DNA of 64,000 bases from Primulina eburnea (GCF_022965805.1 NC_133101.1:14913054-14977053); one strand, 5' to 3'. Shown: positions 12,058 to 49,705, counted from the stretch's first letter. The notes: a model not told the origin generated them from the sequence alone. Translations and numbers: made by a program.

Positions 12058-12264
12058 CATTCTACGAATCGAATGATGACGTAAAGGTGGGGGCCTTAAC
12101 ACCCGCCGAGGCTGGAGCCCCGGCAACCCCCTCAAACGAAGCAAGAAGTGATCTAGGTAACGACAAAACGGAAGCCACACGCACGCTTATAGGACCCCGA
12201 TATCCCCACGCCTGCCCTTCAACCGAAAAACGAAATTCTAAAGCCCGAACACGAATCCCACCAT
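12058..12264 (-). promoter_or_regulatory. Short upstream ORFs in the ADC leader
   Basis: On the minus strand the leader has an ATG at 12264 opening an 8-residue frame that ends at 12238, and an ATG at 12060 opening a 4-residue frame. A third ATG at 12416 opens a 17-residue frame, but it may lie upstream of the transcription start. A short uORF is known to affect ADC translation in carnation; conservation of these peptides was not tested. Confidence 0.4.
12085..12134 (-). promoter_or_regulatory. Probable ADC box (GC-rich leader element)
   Basis: A sharply GC-rich block of about 50 bases in an otherwise AT-rich leader. On the transcribed strand it includes GGGGCTCCAGCC and, further on, AAGGCCCCCACC, so GGGGC can pair with GGCCCC in the RNA. 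Plant ADC genes carry a conserved leader element of about this size, the ADC box, that folds and limits translation. Members of the Ralstonia TAL effector family bind it in DNA. Position and composition match; I did not align it to published examples. Confidence 0.7.
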
Positions 12265-12362
12265 ACAGAATCGATAGCAGAGTTGGAGAATTTGGCAGAG
12301 AGAGGGAATTGCGGAGGAGATACGGCGGAGAACGAATGGCAACGGAGATATGAAGCGGGAGG

Positions 12363-12473
12363 CTAGGGTTTCAGCAAACTCTGCAACGCGAAGTTGAGGT
12401 TGAGCGAGAATTGCATGAGAGGAGAAGCTGCGTTCCTATAAAAGGATGGGCCATGGGCCCGAACTTTGGGCCC
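12363..12473 (-). promoter_or_regulatory. ADC promoter motifs: telo box and site II elements
   Basis: Minus strand has a telo box AAACCCTAG (12363-12371). Three TGGGCC/GGCCCA site II motifs lie at 12447-12473, and a TATA-like TTTTATAG at about 12436-12444. Telo box plus site II (TCP-bound) motifs are typical of plant genes expressed in dividing cells. The transcription start is not known. Confidence 0.5.
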
Positions 12474-12599
12474 GATTTAATATCTTTTTATTTTCCCAAA
12501 TTTTATCCCGATTTAATCTTATTATTTTCCCAAATTTAATCCATCTGCCCAACTTTCTTTGGTATCTAATTTTTCAAGTATCCAAAAAATATAGAGTGG

Positions 12600-12775
12600 A
12601 TTTCATATGATATCATCTCATGGATCTTAATCTGTGAGATGGGTCAACATTACTCATATTCACAATAAAAATAATAATCTTAACATAAAAATAATATTTT
12701 TCATAGATGACCCAAATAAGATATATGTCTCACAATACGACCCGTGAGATCGTCTCACACAAGTTTTTGTCAAAA
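12600..12775. repeat. Decayed copy of the GTGAGACGGTCTCAC family
   Basis: Runs from a TCTCATGGATC-type end through the shared core (CATAGATGACCCAAATAAGA) to CGTGAGATCGTCTCACACAAG. It is in inverted orientation relative to the copies at 63436 and 63626, and lies just upstream of the ADC promoter. Confidence 0.7.
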
Positions 12776-13991
12776 ATATATTATAGTACTCAGTGACAAT
12801 TTACACTGAATTGATTATAAAATTTTCTATAAAATATTAACCCTTAAATATTATTATTTTTATATAAATTCGTAATAGTTTATCTTATATTTATATTTAT
12901 CTACCTAAAAAATTATTAAAACAACTGTATAAAAAAACATATACTCAAAATCAGATGTATATATTTATATTTGAGATTTACAGATCTAAATTTATCGATA
13001 ATAATAGTATATTTGAGTTTTTTCAAATTAATTGTTTTTCCCTAATTTTGGGAGGAAAAAAATAAAATTGCTTTAATTAGTTTGGGTGGCAGATGGTCTT
13101 GACAGACTTGAATCAGCGTCGAGTCGCCGCGCGAAGACAAATTCTGAGGCCCACTTTTTGCCCAATCTTCATATTACTTCTTTTTTTCAGAAATTTCCAA
13201 ATCTACCATGACTTTGCATTTTGTTTTTGTGTGAAAAAATATATGTTTGTACTTTTTTATCCAAAAAATTATTTTTAAATTCTCAGGATTAATATGTTTA
13301 TTTTCGGGATAAAACTCTATAAAATATTGAAAATATGATATTTGAATAAAATATGTTTTAGATCAAGTAATAATATTTTTTTAGTACCCAAACATATACA
13401 GCAATGTTGGGTTAAGCTTCCATAAGTGAGAGTAGTACTGGAATGAGTGTCCTTTTGAGAAGTTCTCGTGCGTAAAGCTGTTGACGTTGTGCCACTTGAT
13501 CTGGTTAGCTAAGTGGACCGTAAAAGTTTAGCGACAGATCTTAACGGATAATATTATCTCTGTTGAGGACGGGGTAGGTAGTAAATAAAAGGTAAAGCTG
13601 ATCTCTGAGAGATTTGATATAGCACCAACAGATAAATACGCACATCTTCATAATCTTGAGACTAATAGCCCGACCCATTAGCACCTAAACATATGCACTC
13701 TATGTTGCCACAATTATAAGGAAATAAAGTTGCAGCTTAGCTAACAACTATAGCTTTTGGTCTAGTGGTAAATGATTGATCATAACAAGCAATTATTGGT
13801 ATTAATGACATATTTGTCTTTTCTCCGATGAAAATTGGTACAAAACATAGAAAATATTTTATAAATATATGATCTTTGAGTATCAGTTGTTTCAGATTTG
13901 ATACTAATATATGATTTTTGAGTACTTAAACATATGTTGCAAGTGTTGAAATTAAAAAAAAAAATCTTTTATGTCATATTTTAACTATTTG
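12776..13991. other. Intergenic, no gene seen
   Basis: AT-rich. At 13800-13945 is a single unit of the 144 bp repeat that forms an array at 17215-17650. Nothing else was recognised. Confidence 0.5.
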
Positions 13992-16093
13992 TGTGGGGAC
14001 CCGGACGCTAATCATGTTCTTATCGGGATTTACTAATCTGTTCTGATAAACAGGGTCTAAAAAATTTTTCGTTTTAAAATATAACTGCGGAAGATAAAGG
14101 AATCTAAATACTATACATGTCTGTATAAACTACAATTCAGTATTACAAGTACAACAAGCTAATTTAAGGTTCAACTACTAAAGTCCAGTAATACAACCAA
14201 GCCTACTGTAAGTCCGGAATCACCACGCTAAACTCGTCTTCTCTCATCATCATCTTGACCCCGAACCAGCCCCTCCTGTTGTCATGCACACATACAAAAC
14301 AAGACAACAGCCGGATAACTCCGGTGAGAAATAAATCCCAGTATAAAACATGGTAAATCTGTATATACATAAAATAGTTCATGAAACATGCTGTCATGAA
14401 TAAAATCAAAACATTAGATTTCATAAGCTATGAAATCTAATCACAACAAGCATGCACTTCAAATCAGCTAAACATGCATATAACCAATCTAAATCATAAA
14501 AACATGCTAGCACAACTGGAAGCAATAACGATGGGTCCCATGATCTAGGAGCCACATCTATATACGCATGCAGTCCTAATCAAACCATGTCTAGACTCGA
14601 CTCGATCTGTAACTCTAGGGATCCCGAGGTGAATAAGACGTCACTGGCTGTCACCTACCCTACCAATCGAGGTGCTGTACGTCTTATTCCTAGATTTCGG
14701 CCTGATCTGTATCCACATCTACAATAGGGGAGGTGATCTTCCCCTAAGCTGAGATATCGCCGAACGTCTAGAGTCTGCCTGATCTCCAGACTGTCCTATC
14801 TTAATGCATGAATAACAATTTATAATCATAGCATAATCATATAAAACATAACAAGAGTATAGTATGTGATTTAGTGGGCAACTCAACGCGATCTCAATTG
14901 AGTTGTTCTTCCCGAATATCACATGAATTATACCTTTGTCTTCCTGATCTGATGAAGACGACGTCTCAAAGTCGAATTTGTCCATATCTGATCTGAAATG
15001 ACAATAACAGATACACTGTATCAATGTGTAACCCGATTTACAATCTGTTCTGATCAATATCTTTATAAACTACAATCTGATTCATATCAACAATATCACA
15101 CGATAACAGAAACCAATACTGAAACTAATCAATCTGAATCAACTGATGTCTCAATGGTAATATCAATACCATAATATCATTCTTCTAGTCCCAGCATATC
15201 AATATCTATCACAGACAACTGTCAAAAATGCTGAAATGCATAACACAGACATACGGTGTTATTTCTTCGATCTGACTTCATATAACTACTGACTAATCTA
15301 TCCAGACCCATAAGAATAATCATCTATTTATTCTTCAACCAAGAATACTAGAATTTAGTGTGAATTCTAAGTCAATATCTTCTAAAATTCATAACAATTG
15401 TATAACCCCTCTATTCTTCAATCTGTCTTCGATTATACAATGTTTACTACAACAGAAACATCATATCTGAATTCTATTCAGTTCTGACAACATCATAAAA
15501 TCAAATCTTGTCTAAACGTAATAAAACTTACGTCCAGTCGTAGCCTGCATTGATAGGAACACAGTACCGAAGTCGGATTTCAATTCAGATAGACGGTTTG
15601 CTCGTAAATCAATTTCTAAAACTAAGAACCAAGTTTTCCCCGGAAGCTTTCCTCGATTCCCCTTTGCAAATTCTGAGGAGAATTCGAGTTTTTACATGCA
15701 TATATATATACCTTTCATGCACGCAAGACAAGTGGCAAGGTGCATGTCTTGCACGTTTCGCGCATATGCGCGCACAAAGTCGCGCATATGCGCCAGTTCC
15801 TTCGAACTAGCAATTTCCTTCTCGCGCATATGCGCCAATCTTTCCGCGCATATGCACCAACCATTCTGTCCCTTCCGCGCATATGCGCCATTATCTTCGC
15901 GCATATGCGCCGCTGCTTCTGCCATCTCCGCGCATGTGCGCGGGACCTTTCTTGCACACATAATTTTAATTCTTTTCGCGACTCTCCCGGTCCGATCCGT
16001 TCCGTCTATAATCATCTCGATTAATTAAATAAATCATTCCGGATTAAATCCAAAGCATTTCAGATTACGATAATTAAATTCTCGGGCATTATA
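13992..16093 (-). mobile_element. Probable gypsy-type solo LTR
   Basis: On the minus strand it starts TATAATGCCCGAGAATT (TG decayed to TA) and ends GTCCGGGTCCCCACA. This resembles the start and end of the better-defined solo LTR at 52354-53800 (TGTAGTAGCCCGAATT...GGGTCACTACA). The flanks atttg (13987-13991) and attta (16094-16098) form a 5 bp duplication with one mismatch. A TATA-like run (about 15699-15710) follows a palindrome array, as expected for U3. No internal region or second LTR was found nearby, hence solo. Confidence 0.6.
15759..15943. repeat. Array of GCGCATATGCGC palindromes
   Basis: Seven copies of the self-complementary 12-mer or close variants (starting near 15760, 15782, 15823, 15846, 15877, 15899, 15930), separated by unrelated spacers of 10-30 bases. 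It lies in the presumed U3 of the LTR, just upstream of its TATA. The apparent frames on both strands (repeating ICA or AHMR) come from the repeat. Confidence 0.85.
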
Positions 16094-18660
16094 ATTTAAT
16101 ATTCGAATATCATATATTAATATCGTGTTTTCAATGTTTTGTATCGATTTTTACTATTAAAATTCATGTGGGCACTTGGAATGCACAAATTTTTTTTAGA
16201 TCAACAAGTGCAAACACATATTTCGTCAGGGACTGAATGTAAACTGAAGTTTGGATTTGGATATTTAAAATAAATTTGCCCAGCTAATTATTAGATTTCT
16301 TTAAAAAAATTATATTACCCAGTTTAATATTGTTTTTTTTTTAGGAAATTTTGTTATTTTACCCAGTTTAATATTGTTAATTATTAAAATGAGTAAATTC
16401 ATTTTGATGCACGAACGGTTGATAAATTAGTATATGAACTATTATAAATGACTTAACTGATACATGATCCATCTAAAAAGTAAATTTTAGAACCTTTAAT
16501 AAAATTATTTTAAGTCCAATTATTTTTAATAAATTCAACTAAATGCACATTTTATTTTTCGTATATTTTATTATTTAACGTGCAAAAATTAATGTATATT
16601 TATTTAAAAATTATAATAAATAAGTATATTAATATTTTTCAAATATATTTATATTTTAGTCATTAATAAATTATATACTAAATATAGCATATTTTCAAAA
16701 TATTTATAAACATATAATGAAATGGTATTTTTTCTATGTATATTAAAGTATTATAATTATATATCAATAAAATACACTCAATAAATATATTTAATAACCA
16801 ATAAAAATAAAATAAATATTTTTCTATTTATATTTAAATTAAAGTATAAGTAAAAAATTCACGAATTTATATTAAGGGTAAACTGAAAATTAATAAAAAT
16901 ATAACCTTGAAAATAAAATTGTGTACCTAATTGATTTTAATAATAGTAATTAAACTTAAAAACATTTTATGTTAAGGGTACAATGACTTTTTAGTTTGAT
17001 CATTATCAATTAAGTCATTTACAATAATTCATGTATCAATTTATCAATAGTTCGAGTATCAAAATGAATTTTACTCTTATTAAAATTGTATATTTCTTTT
17101 ACAAACAAATGATCATTAAATCTTCATCTTAATAGTTAAATGTGTATTCAATACACGTCAGATCAAATTTTTATTTTTTTTTTGTTAAGTCCTTGACTAA
17201 CCAAAAAATATTTATTCACTCCTTGGGCACACATGTATTTTTCAAATGAAATTCGGTACAAACATTGAAAATATGGAACAAATATTGATATTTCATAACT
17301 AATTTTTTTTATCTGACACTAATATATGATTTTTTAATACCTAAAAATGTATAATAAAATTTGATATTAATGACATGTCTTTTTGGAAAGAAAATTCGGT
17401 ACAAAACCTTGAAAAAAACCATATTAATATATGATATATGAAAATTGAATGTTTCAGATATGAAACTAATATATGATTTGTAAGTACTCAAACATGTATA
17501 ATAAAATTTTTATTAATGACACGTTTTTTCATATGTAAATTGGTACAAAACATTAAAAATATGGTACTAATATATTATATTACAATATAAATTCTTTGAG
17601 ATTGGGTATTAATATATGATATTTGAACACACAGATAAGTGTAGAAAGTATTGATGTTAATATAGTTGTTCTAATTTATTAATCAAAATTTTATCTTTTA
17701 TACTAGATATAAAAAAATTTGTTCTCAATATCGTATGTATGTTTAAGATTTTCAATATTTTATATCGCTTTTCATCCGAAAATTAATTGTAGCTCAGAGA
17801 GAAAATATTTTGTATGAATCAGGACTACAAATTCAATATATAGGATATGTTTTTCGCATAAAACATCACTTTGGGATTTAACATTTTAGGATATTTTTTT
17901 CAATCCTATAGAGTCCTTCATTCTTAAAATCTTGGATGACGTAGATCCTCCATATTTTACGGCAACTTATTCTATATGTGGAAGTTAAATTATATTTCAA
18001 ATTTGCATATTTTTACATATATAGTATAGATTCGAGGTATTTACAAAAATGAATAACATATTAATAAAATTAAAATATTATTATAATTTGATTTTTGTCA
18101 CTTTGTACTATCATTATAATTTGAGGCATGGGTCATCAAATTTTTTTATTAATAGCCCGAACCGAATTGCATCGCACCGTTTTTCCTAATATTTTATAAA
18201 AATCACGATTAAAAATAGTAATCATAAACCGCACTGCATATGCAGTTCTGTTATTTTTTCAAGAACTGCACCAAACCGCATTGCATAAACCACTTGTCAT
18301 AATATTTAACCTAATATTATAATAATTTGTAAACAACATATTCGATTAAAGAAGTATTCATTCATTATATATCAACTCTCTTCAAAATTATCAAATAGAA
18401 AAAAAATTACTTCCTTAATTAAAAAAATCTACCCGGTAAAGTATAAAATTTATCTTACCTAAAATTCTGATAAACAATGTACACAAAATGAAACATGAAG
18501 CACAAATTAGCATGAGCATACCCAAGATAAAGCCATTAATAATCTTCGTAAAAAGATCTATTAAAATTTACAAATTGTTTCTGAATTTCGAACCATACTT
18601 CAAATAAACTTTGAGAATCCAATATTTTTACCAAGGGGCCATGAAATTGAAATGTTCAAA
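16094..18660. other. Intergenic, AT-rich, with a 144 bp tandem array
   Basis: No gene recognised. At about 17215-17650 three degenerate units repeat every ~144 bases, each with a GGTACAAAA(C) motif (near 17253, 17396, 17540) and ACTAATATATGAT. Confidence 0.5.
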
Positions 18661-18727
18661 AGTACTAAAACTTGACCTTTTTTTCAACTTTGATTTTACA
18701 CATCAAACAAGCAGATAAATGGGTAGA

Positions 18728-44093
<25,366 letters not shown>

Positions 44094-45290
44094 TACCTGT
44101 ATGTTAGATTATGGTGTGAGATTGTGTGAGATAAGCAGTAGGGTAATGGTAATTGAGAATGAACAAATAAATATAAAAGCATTAAACAACATTTGTTAAT
44201 GTAAAAAATTCCAGATCCTCAGTATGAATGAAGTAGCATTGTCAAAAAAAAAAAAAAGAACGAAAAAACATTAAAACAGATTATTAAATACAAAATAATA
44301 AATCCACAGCAAACCTTTTTTTTGCTTCAAGAACAGGATATTAATAAAAAATTTGTTTACATGAACAAAGTAGCATCAAACTATGAACAAATAATATAAA
44401 GCATGCAAGGATAACAAGGAAACAAAACAAATTCAGAGAAACCACTTTGAAGTAATTATACGGTGACCGAGAAACGAAGTTAAAAGAGCAAACAAGACAC
44501 ATGAAGATGAAAACTATTCACCCCTGACAAAATGAAAATATCACAACTACTATGGGGTATATGATAGCATATTTGTCAAGGAACGGATCAAGGGTAGGCA
44601 CTCTCAACATTCGGTTCGATCAGTGTATTCAGAACCTGAGTACAGATAAATCAATAGACGTTGAAAATAAACATGGCCACAATTATAGAACTTCGTTACA
44701 CTACCAGACGCCACATAACCCAGATAAACACCCTCAGCTGGAGGCCAAGGATACAAACCACAGCTTTTGAAAAACCAGATCTGGGCAACTAGCAAAAGCA
44801 CCATGAAGATTGCCCACCGTTCAATGTTTTGTTTTGGGGCATATTGTGCCGGTCTTGGGTCTCAAACAGCTATTAGATAAACTAATTCGGGAAATTTTAA
44901 GCATATTTCAACACAATGGCATAACTCATTTCAAGTTTACAGTTAAATTTTCAGTTTATAATCGAATCAGAAAAGTCTAGTAATCCTTTGGAATTCAATT
45001 GTGCTTCGTATGCTGTCCTGATCCACTAATTCAGCCAGAAATTCCAAGAAGCAGCGGCTAACATAATTTCTAAAGAATCAAAATCATACAATAGCTATGG
45101 TTTCTTTACCTTGTCTAATCCCGGGCAGAGCTCCGTTTGCATAGCACGATTTTGCTTCACATTCTCCCCGACTTTTACTACTTTGAGTTCTTCCAAGGGC
45201 AGAAGTGTTTGCGAGTCTTTTTTGTCTCTCTCTGTTTGAGCGGGAAACTAAATATTTTTCCCCTTCCCTTTCTCGCTCTTGAGCTGCTTT
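44094..45290 (-). promoter_or_regulatory. Probable 5' UTR exon and leader intron of the kinesin
   Basis: A donor GACAAG|GTAAAG at 45109/45110 and an acceptor ACATACAG|GTAATG at 44097/44096 suggest a leader exon (about 45110-45290) spliced to the first coding exon across a ~1 kb intron. Transcript data would be needed to place the start. Confidence 0.5.
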
Positions 45291-45302
45291 AAGCTTTGAA
45301 GG

Positions 45303-45304
<2 letters not shown>

Positions 45305-45364
<60 letters not shown>
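45305..45364. repeat. AT dinucleotide microsatellite upstream of the kinesin leader
   Basis: About 30 TA units in a row directly upstream of the presumed leader exon. It could serve as, or have replaced, a TATA region. Confidence 0.9.
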
Positions 45365-45367
<3 letters not shown>

Positions 45368-45368
45368 A

Positions 45369-45735
45369 TGTCGGATTAAATGATAAATTTATTTATTTTT
45401 TATTTTGTATATTTGGTTATTGAGATCTCATATCTCATTTACGAGTCCATCTAAATCGAGACCACACCGGATCATGGGCAAGGGTCCATTCCTAATCAAT
45501 GTAGAAGGCTCATGACAGACTCATGTATTCTCCTATAAATTGAGTGTCCAACTCTTCATATTCACTACATTATTTTTCAGGAGCACCCTTAGCTCTGACT
45601 TGAGCGTCGGATGGGCAACGTCGGGACACCCTCTCGGCCTCCTTCTAACGGTTTTCTTCGTGATTTCAGACTTAGGGCAAATTCAAAACATGCGTCTGGA
45701 TTAGTGTCACTTGCTGGAATTAGATCTTAAATTTT
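45369..45735 (+). mobile_element. LTR-like remnant
   Basis: Begins TGTCGGATTAAATGATA and includes a leader-like stretch (CTATAAATTGAGTGTCC, then GCTCTGACTTGAGCGTCGG and CGTCGGGACACCCTC). That phrase is common in R/U5 of plant gypsy LTRs of the Tat/Ogre type. No second LTR or TSD found. Confidence 0.45.
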
Positions 45736-46700
45736 CATTGAGTATCAAAATATATTCTTATAATTGTCATGAATATTGAATAATTCTTTATTCAATAATA
45801 ATTTATTTTTCTACTTATAAAATTAAGATGTTAATTGAATATTTAATTTTGAAATAATTTATTTCGTAAAATTTAAATTTGAATTCTTATTTGTTATGTT
45901 TGATTATTTTATTTTAATAATTTATTTTGTGTTAATTAAAAGTAGTTAATTATAAAAGAGTTTATGTAGTTTATATAACACAAATATATAATTGAAATGA
46001 TATAGAAAAATAAATGATAAAATTAATTTTAATTTTTCAGTTTTTTAATAATGTGAATAATGTGTTTTAAATATTGATTTACGTAAAAGATAATTAAGGT
46101 TATTTTAATAAATTTTCAAATTTTCAAATTTTTTTCCAAACAAGAAATAAATTTTAAATTTGAAACCAAATACAAGATAAAATCCTAAATTCACGGATTT
46201 TCAAATCCAATTCTATTTCTAAATCCAAAATTTTAAATATCCAAACACACTATAAACACGAGGACTGGATATTAAAAAAATTAAATATTGTTTAATGTGT
46301 TTTTTAAAATTTAATATCATGTATAAAATATATTAAAAAAGTAATACAATTTATTTTGGAAAAAAAAAATTCTTAAAAAATTTTAACGTATCAAGATACA
46401 CAATAAATCTAACATATAATAGTGTAGAACTTTTAAACTCAATGCACAAAAGAATACATAAAAAAACATGGAATACATTATTCAATCAAATAATTTTAGC
46501 TACTCAATTTTTACTCCAACGATTTCTTGTTTAATTTATTTATTATTTAATTTTTGCATAATTTTTTTATTTTTTCAGGATATTAATGATATTTTTTTAT
46601 TTCCTTTTCAAAAATAAAAAGCCAAGGAGTATAGAGCCCAAAGGCCAAACCCTTTTGCAAAAAGATTAGGTTGGCCCATTTCGACACACCCGAGGCCTTG
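45736..46700. other. Spacer between kinesin and EMG1, no gene seen
   Basis: AT-rich, low complexity. The two genes are head to head (minus and plus), but the spacer is too long and repeat-laden to call a shared promoter. Confidence 0.5.
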
Positions 46701-47283
46701 CTCCTTTCAAAATCTCCACCCGCAATCATTCGCCCTACCACGAAAACTGGCAGAGATTTTGGAAAGGTGAGATCTTTCTGTTCCATCTTGTTCTTTAATG
46801 CACGTTGATTTTGTCCTGTTTTGTTTCGGATTTTTATTGGCATCTGGAAATAATTTGAGTCCATAATCGAATAGAGGAATCGGAGCAGAATACACTACGT
46901 ATTTGAATTCTTGAAGTGTTTTACACTGAAATGAAAATTTGGGGTTGTTGCTGTTGCTCAGTTTAAACCCATTACCGAATTCATGGTGTTAGCAGCGTAC
47001 AATATGTCATTAGAGTTAAACTAACAGTTAGCAAGTTACATTGATAGTTAGCAGCGGTTGGAATTCGTTTTGTACTCGCACATATATAATCGACTCTATG
47101 TCTTGATGTGTTACTATGTTAAATTTCAAGAGTTGTGATATTTTTTCTGGTTAGTCGAAGTATAGCCCTGATGTTGACCTTTTGTAGTCTGATTTTAATT
47201 TCAACTTCAATTGTGTAATAGCTTCGTCTCGAGAAAATGTTTAAATTTCCACAGATTATTTTATCAAATTAGGCTCCACGAAA
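46701..47283 (+). promoter_or_regulatory. Probable 5' UTR of EMG1 with a leader intron
   Basis: A donor GGAAAG|GTGAGATC at 46766/46767 and an acceptor CAAATTAG|GCTCC at 47272/47273 imply a leader intron of about 0.5 kb, ending 11 bases before the start codon. Confidence 0.45.
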
Positions 47284-49705
47284 ATGGTGCGAACTTATAA
47301 AGTGAAAGGGCAGAAGAGAAAGACGAAGAAAGAGAAGTACGATCCAGGAGAAGAACCCGGGCCGTTGGATGAAGATGAATCCCTGCAGCTGCCAAAGAAG
47401 CAGAAAACGGAAGCCGTGGAACCCAATAGTGAAAATTTGATTGATGAAATGCCTGGAATTCCAATTGTCCCTGTTGAATCAGAGAATAAGCCTGGGGTAA
47501 TTTTTATCCTCGAGAAGGCATCACTGGAAATTGCCAAAGTTGGTAAGGTAAGTTCTGGAAGAAAAGATGAACATTTTTGAAACTGCGGTAATGTTGTCAG
47601 AGATTTACTGTTATTTTTGTTAATGCATGTCGCACTTGGCTTTTGATTTGTAGAACTATCAGCTTTTGAGTTCGGATGAGCATGCTAATTATTTGTTGAA
47701 GAATAAGCGGAACCCGGCAGAGTATCGACCTGATATTGCATTTCAGGTCTGTGATGATATTTGATGAGAACTTTTACTGTCTTCATTATGTGGAAATTGT
47801 GTCTTTACTAACTGTGCATTTGTTCCGTATGTTGGATCAAGAATGATGTATGAAAAACTTGTGTATGACATATATGAAAGTCTATCAGACTATATTCCTG
47901 TGTTTTGTACGTCGCTAGAGCATAGGGTGTTAACATCATTATATGTGGCTTAGTTGTTGAAAACTGTCATTTCTATGGATCATGTGAGGTGATATTTCAG
48001 CACTATGAATCTGTCATCTTGTAAACTAGTAAAAGGGAGTGATACATCAACTGATTACAAGTTCCAGCCATGAACAGCTTTGCATTACACCCACACCCTC
48101 AGTCATGTATGTTGATGTGTGCTTTGTTATAATTATAGCTAAGGTGACGCATTGTGAAAATTGTCGTTCATCCAATCATGCACGTCACATAGGATTAAGA
48201 GTGACTGGTGATTTTTATCTTCTTGCATCCTCAGTGCCTTTATGATGCTTTCATAATGAGTATGGTTTTACTCGTATTGGACGTAAGTGCTTTCATTTGT
48301 GGACAATGTCCTGGTACTGATATGCAGCTTCAACATGTTTGGAACTTTAGGCAATCCAAACAATTCTGGACAGTCGTGTGAACAAAGTAGGACGTTTGAA
48401 AGCTTTATATGTGAAGACACAAGAAGGTATTCTTTTTCAAATCAAACCTCATGCTCGTATGCCGAGGACATATAAGCGATTCTCTGGTCTCATGGGTGAG
48501 TTGGCTGAATGTGACAAGAACTTTACAGTGCGATTTGTACACTCGCTTTCTATTGTGATTTTTAATTTTATTCTTAACTACGATATTGCAGTGCAACTTC
48601 TACAAAAGCTGCATATTACTGCAGCTGGCAAGGGGGAAAAACTTTTGCGTGTCATCAAGAACCCCGTCACCCAGTACTTACCGATAAAATCTCGTAAAAT
48701 TGGTAACTTATACTTCACTATTTATTCTTGTTTATTGTTTTTTAGTGGCCATGAAAAATGACTAGCGATTTTCTTGAGCAGGCTTCTCACACAGTTCAGA
48801 AAAACTGGTTAACATTCATGATTATGTTGGTACTGTCAACCGTGAGCTGGACCTTGTTTTTGTGGTATGCTCGAGAATTGCTCACAATGTGCTGAATATT
48901 TTTACTGGGACGAATTGCTTGCTTAGTTGAAATGGTTTATGTACAGGTTGGGGCAATGGCCCACGGGAAAATTGAAAAAGATTATGTAGAGGATTATATT
49001 TCAAGTAAGTCAAGTTTAAGTTCCTCTGTACTATGATATTATTGAGCATAAACCTCCATTTATTTGCAATTCGGAAGCTTCTTATTTTATTTTAAGTGTA
49101 TACTATTCAAGCTGTCCCTGTTAGTTGTTCTTGGATGTTAATGGGCCAGAGGTCAAGTCGTTACCGATAGAGGAGATATTACTTTGAGAGACATCCAAAA
49201 AATCTTGTATTTGTTTCCCTTTTGAGCATCTTTGATGGTGATGTTTTAGATAATGCATATCACTGGCTAGCCGAATCTTAAGTATTTGGAACACCCAAAT
49301 TCCTGCAATGTAGAAGCTATTGGCACAAGTTTAAACGACTCGTGTGATTCAGAAGCCATCTAAGGTGTATTTGGATGATAGGATTTCAAATCCGAGCTTT
49401 GAAATCATCCCGACTTGTTTGGATGCTTTTGAAATCCCCCCTTTTGTATTTTTAACTTGTCTATTAATCCATGTAATGAGTTTCGAATTCCTGTATAGTA
49501 GATTCATTTGAAATATTTCCCACAAATCCTTTGATCCAAATGTAACTCTAGACTTATTAGGTATCATTTTATGTTTTTTGTTTCTCTACTTCTATGTTTT
49601 CTTACAAGGCGATGGCTTCTCGCAGTTTCTTCCTTTCCGTTGAGCGCTGCATACTGCATATCTATGATCACCACCTCGCTGGAGCAAAAATGGGAGATAC
49701 TGTAA
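47284..49705 (+). CDS. EMG1: rRNA small-subunit pseudouridine N1-methyltransferase (EMG1/NEP1)
   Basis: SPOUT-fold enzyme that methylates a pseudouridine in 18S rRNA and takes part in 40S ribosome assembly in the nucleolus. Coding exons: 47284-47547, 47654-47746, 48351-48495, 48592-48702, 48782-48864, 48947-49004, 49626-49705. All have GT/AG borders and join in frame to 834 bp (277 residues). Seen: a basic N-terminus (MVRTYKVKGQKRKTKKEK, likely nuclear/nucleolar targeting), LDSRVNKVGRLKALYVKT, PRTYKRFSGLM, QLLQKLHI, the FSHSSEKL and VGAMAHGKI blocks of the SAM/RNA-binding region, and the C-terminal PLSAAYCIS ending at TAA. The last intron is about 620 bp and holds a small MITE. Length is close to the family norm and no defect is seen. 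Confidence 0.93.
49363..49558. mobile_element. Small MITE in the last EMG1 intron
   Basis: Imperfect terminal inverted repeats: GTATTTGGATGATAGGATTT at the left, and the complement of AAATCCTTTGATCCAAATGT at the right. About 195 bp, no coding content; duplication not resolved. Confidence 0.5.

Noticed and set aside
11223..12353. Several plus-strand frames across the ADC gene and leader
   Set aside because: Antisense shadows of a GC-richer coding region; no start context or motif supports them.
15759..15943. CRISPR-like array of short repeats with spacers
   Set aside because: Repeat is a 12-base palindrome with irregular 10-30 base spacers inside a plant LTR; there are no cas genes and this is a eukaryotic genome.
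15692..16028. Overlapping frames on both strands with repeated ICA/AHMR words
   Set aside because: Produced by the GCGCATATGCGC palindrome array inside an LTR; they lack similarity to any protein family.
45305..45364. Possible regulatory TATA array shared by kinesin and EMG1
   Set aside because: EMG1 starts about 1.4 kb away beyond an LTR remnant. Nothing supports a bidirectional promoter.
47295..47537. Minus-strand frame opposite the first EMG1 exon
   Set aside because: Antisense shadow; the plus-strand exon has a clear protein family match and splice sites.
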